Source: an uncultured Oscillospiraceae bacterium (GTDB lineage Bacteria > Bacillota > Clostridia > Oscillospirales > Oscillospiraceae). From it: DNA of 16,685 bases. The DNA lies in NCBI GenBank assembly GCA_910588365.1, contig CAJUQS010000158.1, positions 1 to 16,685 on the forward strand, in the 5' to 3' direction. Below, piece after piece: positions 14,092 to 16,685 of the stretch. The first letter of the stretch is position 1. Each line of letters begins with the position of its first letter. The translations under genes and the position numbers were made by a program. Below the pieces are notes generated by a model. It was not told the DNA's origin. It searched no databases and worked only from the letters and a program-made list of their open reading frames with translations.

Positions 14092-15141
14092 ATGAAACAT
14101 CTCCGCCTATGCGGCATACTCCGTACCGCCGCATTCCTGCTGATCTTTTCATTTCTCTTTAACAGCGCCGCAGGCATCCTGCGGAGCAAAAACTATGCCT
14201 CCGCCAGCGCGGCCTTCTATGAGGAGCCGGAGGGAACCGTGGACGTCCTCCTGATGGGGTCGTCCCATATGCTCAACGCTGTCTCCCCGGTGCAGCTGTG
14301 GGCGGAATACGGCATCGCCTCCAACAACCTGGCTCAAAACGGACAGGTGCTGCCGGTGACCTACTATGCCCTCCAGGAGGCACTGCGGTACCAGAAGCCG
14401 GAGCTGGTGGTGCTTGATGTCTACAAGGTGGTCCAGGACAGCCTCATCGACTCCAAGGCGTCCCTCCACTACACCCTGGACAACATGTCCTTCGGCCTGC
14501 CCAAGCTGCGGGCCGTCTTCGATCTGCTGGAGCCGGAGGACCGGGCGGAGTACCTGCTGGATATCATCCTCTACCACACCCGCTGGAAGGAGCTGACAGA
14601 GGAGGATTTTCAGAAGCCCGACACCACAGAGAAGGGCGCTCAGGCTCTCTTTACCACCGCCCGGCCCTATGAGGGCTGGACCGTCCTGCCGGAGAGCGAG
14701 ACCGCGCCCCCGGCGGAGGTGGAGATCGCGTATCTGGAGAGAATCGTGGAGCTGTGCCGGCAGGAGGGGATTGAACTGCTGCTGACAGCAGCGCCCTTTA
14801 CCACCCCGGAGGACGACGATCTGAACCGGCAGGCGGCGGTGAACGCTGTGACTGGCTATGCGGAGGCGTGGGGAGTGCCCTTCGTGAACCTGATGCACCG
14901 GACGGAGGAGATGGATTTTGATTTCTCCACCGACATGGCGGACACCTATCACGTCAACTGGCGTGGCATGGAGAAGGTCACCGCCTGGCTGGGGGATTAT
15001 CTGGAGGGGCACTACAGCCTGCCGGACCACCGGGGGGAGGCTTCCTACAGCCGCTGGGACGAGGCCGTGCCGGTCTGGCGGGACTGGATGGACATTCAGC
15101 TGGCTGCCGCCGGGGCGGAAGCGGGGGCCGGAGCGAAATAA
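14092..15141 (+). CDS. Membrane-anchored SGNH/AlgJ-like acyltransferase partner
   Basis: 349 residues from the ATG at 14092, behind AAGGAG (14081-14086). The open frame continues upstream only through the palindrome. An N-terminal membrane anchor (about 10-30) is followed by an extracellular SGNH-type domain: VDVLLMGSSHMLNAV (50-64, nucleophile probably S58), ASNNLAQNGQ (76-85), PELVVLDVYK (103-112) and the DxxH pair D284/H287 in ADTYHVNWRG. Proteins of this kind complete O-acylation of extracellular glycans with an MBOAT protein. The stem TGCCGCC-gaa-GGCGGCA (14061-14077) stands just before the ribosome site and could modulate expression. The C-terminal Ala/Gly-rich end is not conserved-looking. 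Confidence 0.85.
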   Translation: MKHLRLCGILRTAAFLLIFSFLFNSAAGILRSKNYASASAAFYEEPEGTVDVLLMGSSHMLNAVSPVQLWAEYGIASNNLAQNGQVLPVTYYALQEALRYQKPELVVLDVYKVVQDSLIDSKASLHYTLDNMSFGLPKLRAVFDLLEPEDRAEYLLDIILYHTRWKELTEEDFQKPDTTEKGAQALFTTARPYEGWTVLPESETAPPAEVEIAYLERIVELCRQEGIELLLTAAPFTTPEDDDLNRQAAVNAVTGYAEAWGVPFVNLMHRTEEMDFDFSTDMADTYHVNWRGMEKVTAWLGDYLEGHYSLPDHRGEASYSRWDEAVPVWRDWMDIQLAAAGAEAGAGAK

Positions 15142-15161
15142 GCGGTAAATTGGCAAAAATA

Positions 15162-15179
15162 TTGTTTGCATTTTAACAA
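15162..15179 (+). promoter_or_regulatory. Rex-like redox operator upstream of the ferredoxin gene
   Basis: TTGTTTGCATTTTAACAA matches the clostridial Rex operator pattern TTGTTAA-N4-TTAACAA at 12 of 14 defined positions and lies in an extended dyad (15159-15182). It overlaps the predicted -35 box, where binding by the NADH/NAD-sensing repressor Rex would block transcription. The match is by eye; the Rex gene is not in this window. Confidence 0.6.
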
Positions 15180-15194
15180 TATATCTGGTAGGAT
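15166..15194 (+). promoter_or_regulatory. Promoter of the ferredoxin gene
   Basis: TTGCAT (15166-15171), a 17-base spacer and TAGGAT (15189-15194). Both boxes are imperfect, but spacing and AT content fit. It overlaps the Rex-like dyad and precedes the TAGGAGG ribosome site (15218-15224). Confidence 0.55.
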
Positions 15195-15234
15195 AGAAAC
15201 GGAATCATTTCAAACGGTAGGAGGCTTTCCTCAT

Positions 15235-15624
15235 ATGAAAAAACTGGTTGTCAGCAAAGAGAATCCCTGCAAGGCATGCCTGAGCTGTGTGCGTGCCTGC
15301 TCCGAGGCGTTTTACAAGACCTTTGATCCGGACCTGAGCTGCATCCGCATTGTCGCCAAGCCTGACGGCGAGCCCAAGGTCAACAACTGCATCATGTGCG
15401 GCAAGTGCGCCCGCACCTGCCCGGAGGGCGCCATCTCCCAGAACGCCAAGGGCGTGTACATGATCGACAAGACCAAGTGTACCGCCTGCGGCAAATGTGT
15501 GGAGGCCTGCCCCATGCATGTCATGGTCCTTGCCCCGGGAGCCAGCACCACCACCAAGTGCATCGCCTGCGGCCTTTGTGCCAGGGCCTGCCCCATGGGC
15601 ATCCTGGCCATTGAGGAGAAGTAA
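15235..15624 (+). CDS. Ferredoxin with four 4Fe-4S cluster motifs
   Basis: 129 residues from the ATG at 15235, after TAGGAGG. Four CxxCxxCxxxC motifs are visible: C12/15/18/22, C52/55/58/62, C82/85/88/92 and C109/112/115/119, plus a lone C36. This is twice the content of a classical two-cluster ferredoxin. It resembles CooF/HycB-type electron-transfer subunits that serve dehydrogenases or oxidoreductases. The N-terminal motif with a long spacer (SEAFYKTFDPDLSC) is typical of those proteins. No partner enzyme is adjacent, and the gene appears monocistronic between the SGNH gene and a GC-rich hairpin. The Rex-like operator suggests it is expressed when the NADH/NAD ratio is high. Confidence 0.9.
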   Translation: MKKLVVSKENPCKACLSCVRACSEAFYKTFDPDLSCIRIVAKPDGEPKVNNCIMCGKCARTCPEGAISQNAKGVYMIDKTKCTACGKCVEACPMHVMVLAPGASTTTKCIACGLCARACPMGILAIEEK

Positions 15625-15638
15625 GTACATACTTGCCG

Positions 15639-15665
15639 CCCGGGGCGGGGCCGCCCCGCCCCGGG
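15639..15665 (+). terminator. GC-rich hairpin after the ferredoxin gene
   Basis: A perfect 12-bp stem of G and C only (15639-15650 with 15654-15665, loop ccg) lies 14 bases past the stop codon. The nearest T-run (15684-15689) is about 18 bases further on, so it is not a standard intrinsic terminator. It may protect the 3' end or act with another factor. Confidence 0.5.
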
Positions 15666-15711
15666 TATCCCCCCCAAGAAGGACTTTTTTCGTATTCCTG
15701 CAAGAAAGGGG

Positions 15712-15740
15712 TTTACAAATCCGGTTTTATGAGGTATAAT
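15712..15740 (+). promoter_or_regulatory. Promoter of the tRNA-Ala gene
   Basis: TTTACA (15712-15717, five of six), a 17-base spacer and an exact TATAAT (15735-15740). The tRNA begins 32 bases after the -10 box. Confidence 0.88.
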
Positions 15741-15771
15741 AAACCCTGCTTTCAGGCGGAGCAGTTTATCC

Positions 15772-15848
15772 GGGCCTGTAGCTCAGCTGGGAGAGCGCAC
15801 GGTTCGCATCCGTGAGGTTCGAGGGTTCGATCCCCTTCAGGTCCACCA
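15772..15848 (+). tRNA. tRNA-Ala (anticodon CGC)
   Basis: A complete cloverleaf with encoded CCA. The acceptor stem GGGCCTG/CAGGTCC contains the G3-U70 wobble that identifies alanine tRNAs. D arm GCTC-AGCTGGGA-GAGC; anticodon stem CACGG/CCGTG with loop TTCGCAT, so anticodon CGC reading GCG; T arm GAGGG-TTCGATC-CCCTT with a G-T and an A-T pair at its base. The variable loop is six bases. It has its own promoter and terminator. The accessory, lower-GC genes begin directly downstream, so it could serve as an integration site. Confidence 0.96.
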
Positions 15849-15853
15849 ATAAG

Positions 15854-15890
15854 AAAATCACCTCAGTGAAAACTGGGGTGATTTTTCTTT
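15854..15890 (+). terminator. Intrinsic terminator after tRNA-Ala
   Basis: 14-bp arms (15854-15867 and 15872-15885) with one G-T pair are closed by a GAAA loop and followed by TTCTTTT. The stem begins 6 bases after the tRNA's CCA end. Confidence 0.93.
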
Positions 15891-15933
15891 TGACCACAGA
15901 AATACCACAGACGGGTTTCAGAAAATTTTCGGG

Positions 15934-15959
15934 CGGCGGGCTGTTACTTTGGCCCGCCG
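15934..15959 (-). terminator. Possible terminator for the accessory genes
   Basis: An 8-bp stem CGGCGGGC/GCCCGCCG with a ten-base loop lies 39 bases past the stop of the hypothetical gene. On the minus strand the run after it is cccgaaaatttt, so the U tract is displaced and the call is weak. Confidence 0.35.
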
Positions 15960-15997
15960 TCCCTTGTTCTGCTGGCTTGTACGCTACCTGCCTGATA

Positions 15998-16348
15998 TCA
16001 ATCTTCATCCGAGCAGTTCCAGTTCTGCCGCTCAAGAAAGGCGTTTACAGTTTCCTTCAGCTCATCACTGAAATCTTCCAAATCTTCTATGCTGATTACA
16101 TCATTGTTGATAAGCGTAATGATGCTGCAGATAAAGTTTGTTCGGGTCATCTGTAGCTGGACACCTGGATTTCTTTTGTCACTCCTTATCCGCTTATCAA
16201 GCTGCCAGAATTTTTCTGACGGATCACCATCGCCGCTCAGCAGTTCTATATATTCATCGCATAGCCTGCCCATGTAGGCTTCCTGCCAGCTGCCAATTTT
16301 ACTGCGGAAAAGGGCCCAATCCCGTTTTGTAAATCGCTGTTCCCGCAA
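15998..16348 (-). CDS. Hypothetical protein next to toxin-antitoxin remnants
   Basis: 116 residues from a TTG at 16348, with AAGGA and GAGG about 10 and 3 bases upstream. An ATG 9 bases before the TTG is in frame with its own TGCGGG reading only if shifted, so TTG remains the best start. The protein is charged and helical, without signal peptide or membrane segment (KRDWALFRSKIGSWQEAYM, GDGDPSEKFWQLDKRI, INNDVISIEDLEDFSDELKETV). I recall similar short proteins in other Clostridia but cannot name a function. It follows the HepT remnant by 58 bases in the same direction and shares its lower GC content. Confidence 0.7.
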   Translation of the reverse strand: MREQRFTKRDWALFRSKIGSWQEAYMGRLCDEYIELLSGDGDPSEKFWQLDKRIRSDKRNPGVQLQMTRTNFICSIITLINNDVISIEDLEDFSDELKETVNAFLERQNWNCSDED

Positions 16349-16406
16349 GGCCTCATTCCTTCAGTCAAAAAATGAGATATGCGGTCTGGTAAATTGCTTT
16401 CACATC

Positions 16407-16526
16407 TTACAGCAATTCCTTCAAGCTGTCCCTCAGATCCGGTCTCTCTCCACTAATAATCTCCCACACAAGTCGAAGGTTTACTCCCTCATAATCGTGG
16501 ACGACGCGATTTCGAAGGCCCTTCAT
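16407..16526 (-). pseudogene. hepT: HepT-like ribonuclease toxin, N-terminally truncated
   Basis: 39 codons from an ATG whose ATGA overlaps the stop of the upstream nucleotidyltransferase. The sequence MKGLRNRVVHDYEGVNLRL continues with VWEIISGERPDLRDSLKELL. This corresponds to the C-terminal third of HepT/DUF86 proteins, including the catalytic R-N-x-x-x-H-D-Y motif (residues 5-12), while the usual 70-80 preceding residues are missing. Full family members are about 110-140 residues. Either an internal deletion joined the two genes, or this is a minimal derivative. Without its N-terminal helices it is unlikely to form the normal toxin dimer. Confidence 0.72.
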
Positions 16527-16685
16527 TTCTCATAAATCGTTACCCCAGTAGAAGCAATTTCACGGTCGATTTTTGAGTCCTTCTCAATATGCCGCACATC
16601 AAAAATGTCCACAGGCATTCCCACCGCTTGACGGACGGCCTCCATAAAGCCCACAAACTTCAGCCCCTGTAATTTGCTGTCCACC
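16523..16685 (-). CDS. mntA: MntA-type nucleotidyltransferase antitoxin, 3' end only
   Basis: The last 53 codons are in the window, and the gene continues beyond its right edge. The visible sequence (LQGLKFVGFMEAVRQAVG, then VDIFDVRHIEK, DREIASTGVTIYEK and TGA at 16523-16525) fits the C-terminus of MNT-domain nucleotidyltransferases. These AMPylate HepT at the tyrosine of its RNxxxHDY motif and so neutralise it. The catalytic GSxxxGxxxxxSD part would lie outside the window. The ATGA overlap with the HepT remnant is the normal coupling for such pairs. Confidence 0.72.
   Translation of the reverse strand, partial: VDSKLQGLKFVGFMEAVRQAVGMPVDIFDVRHIEKDSKIDREIASTGVTIYEK

Overview
The window looks like a chromosomal segment of a high-GC, strictly anaerobic gut Clostridium relative, probably Oscillospiraceae (Flavonifractor/Oscillibacter/Lawsonibacter-like). 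The support is indirect: GC-rich codon use, strong AGGAGG ribosome sites, SLH and LysM wall-binding exoproteins, a poly-4Fe-4S ferredoxin behind a Rex-like operator, and consensus sigma-A promoters. The genus assignment is inference.

Layout. 1-261: a repeat-rich, gene-free stretch. 262-1632 (-): dihydropyrimidinase/hydantoinase. 1867-3180: an AT-rich island unlike its surroundings. It has its own perfect -35/-10 promoter (-), a small two-helix membrane ORF with a non-standard start, a secreted protein of unknown function and a long hairpin terminator. 3306-4844 (+): an exported tyrosine-phosphatase-like enzyme with a C-terminal LysM domain. 5096-7492 (+): an exported 5'-nucleotidase-like enzyme with three SLH repeats and an acidic tail. 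These two genes have similarly built promoters, and each ends in a terminator hairpin. 7687-7863 (-): a tiny glycine-zipper protein. 8003-9749 (+): a two-gene operon of an HD-domain phosphohydrolase and a histidine-phosphatase/acetyltransferase fusion. 9723-10378: a 0.6 kb structured, gene-free region. 10379-12367 (+): YgiQ-type radical SAM protein. 12459-13949 and 14092-15141 (+): an MBOAT O-acyltransferase and an SGNH/AlgJ-like partner, probably modifying an extracellular polymer. 15235-15624 (+): a ferredoxin with four CxxCxxCxxxC motifs. 15772-15848 (+): tRNA-Ala(CGC) with a consensus promoter and terminator. 15998-16685 (-): a lower-GC accessory end with a hypothetical protein, a HepT toxin reduced to its C-terminal third, and the end of a MntA-type nucleotidyltransferase.

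The strongest unexplained structure is a family of 26-30 bp palindromes (GGTAC/GGTTAC or related outer arms, T-rich then A-rich arms). They sit at five gene borders (202-231, 9723-9750, 10179-10208, 12397-12422, 13980-14009), usually next to short GC-rich hairpins. Two of them lie in a longer dispersed repeat present in opposite orientations at the left edge and at about 9.7-9.9 kb. No complete new defence system or CRISPR array is visible. The best candidates for something undescribed are the AT-rich two-gene cassette and the palindrome family.
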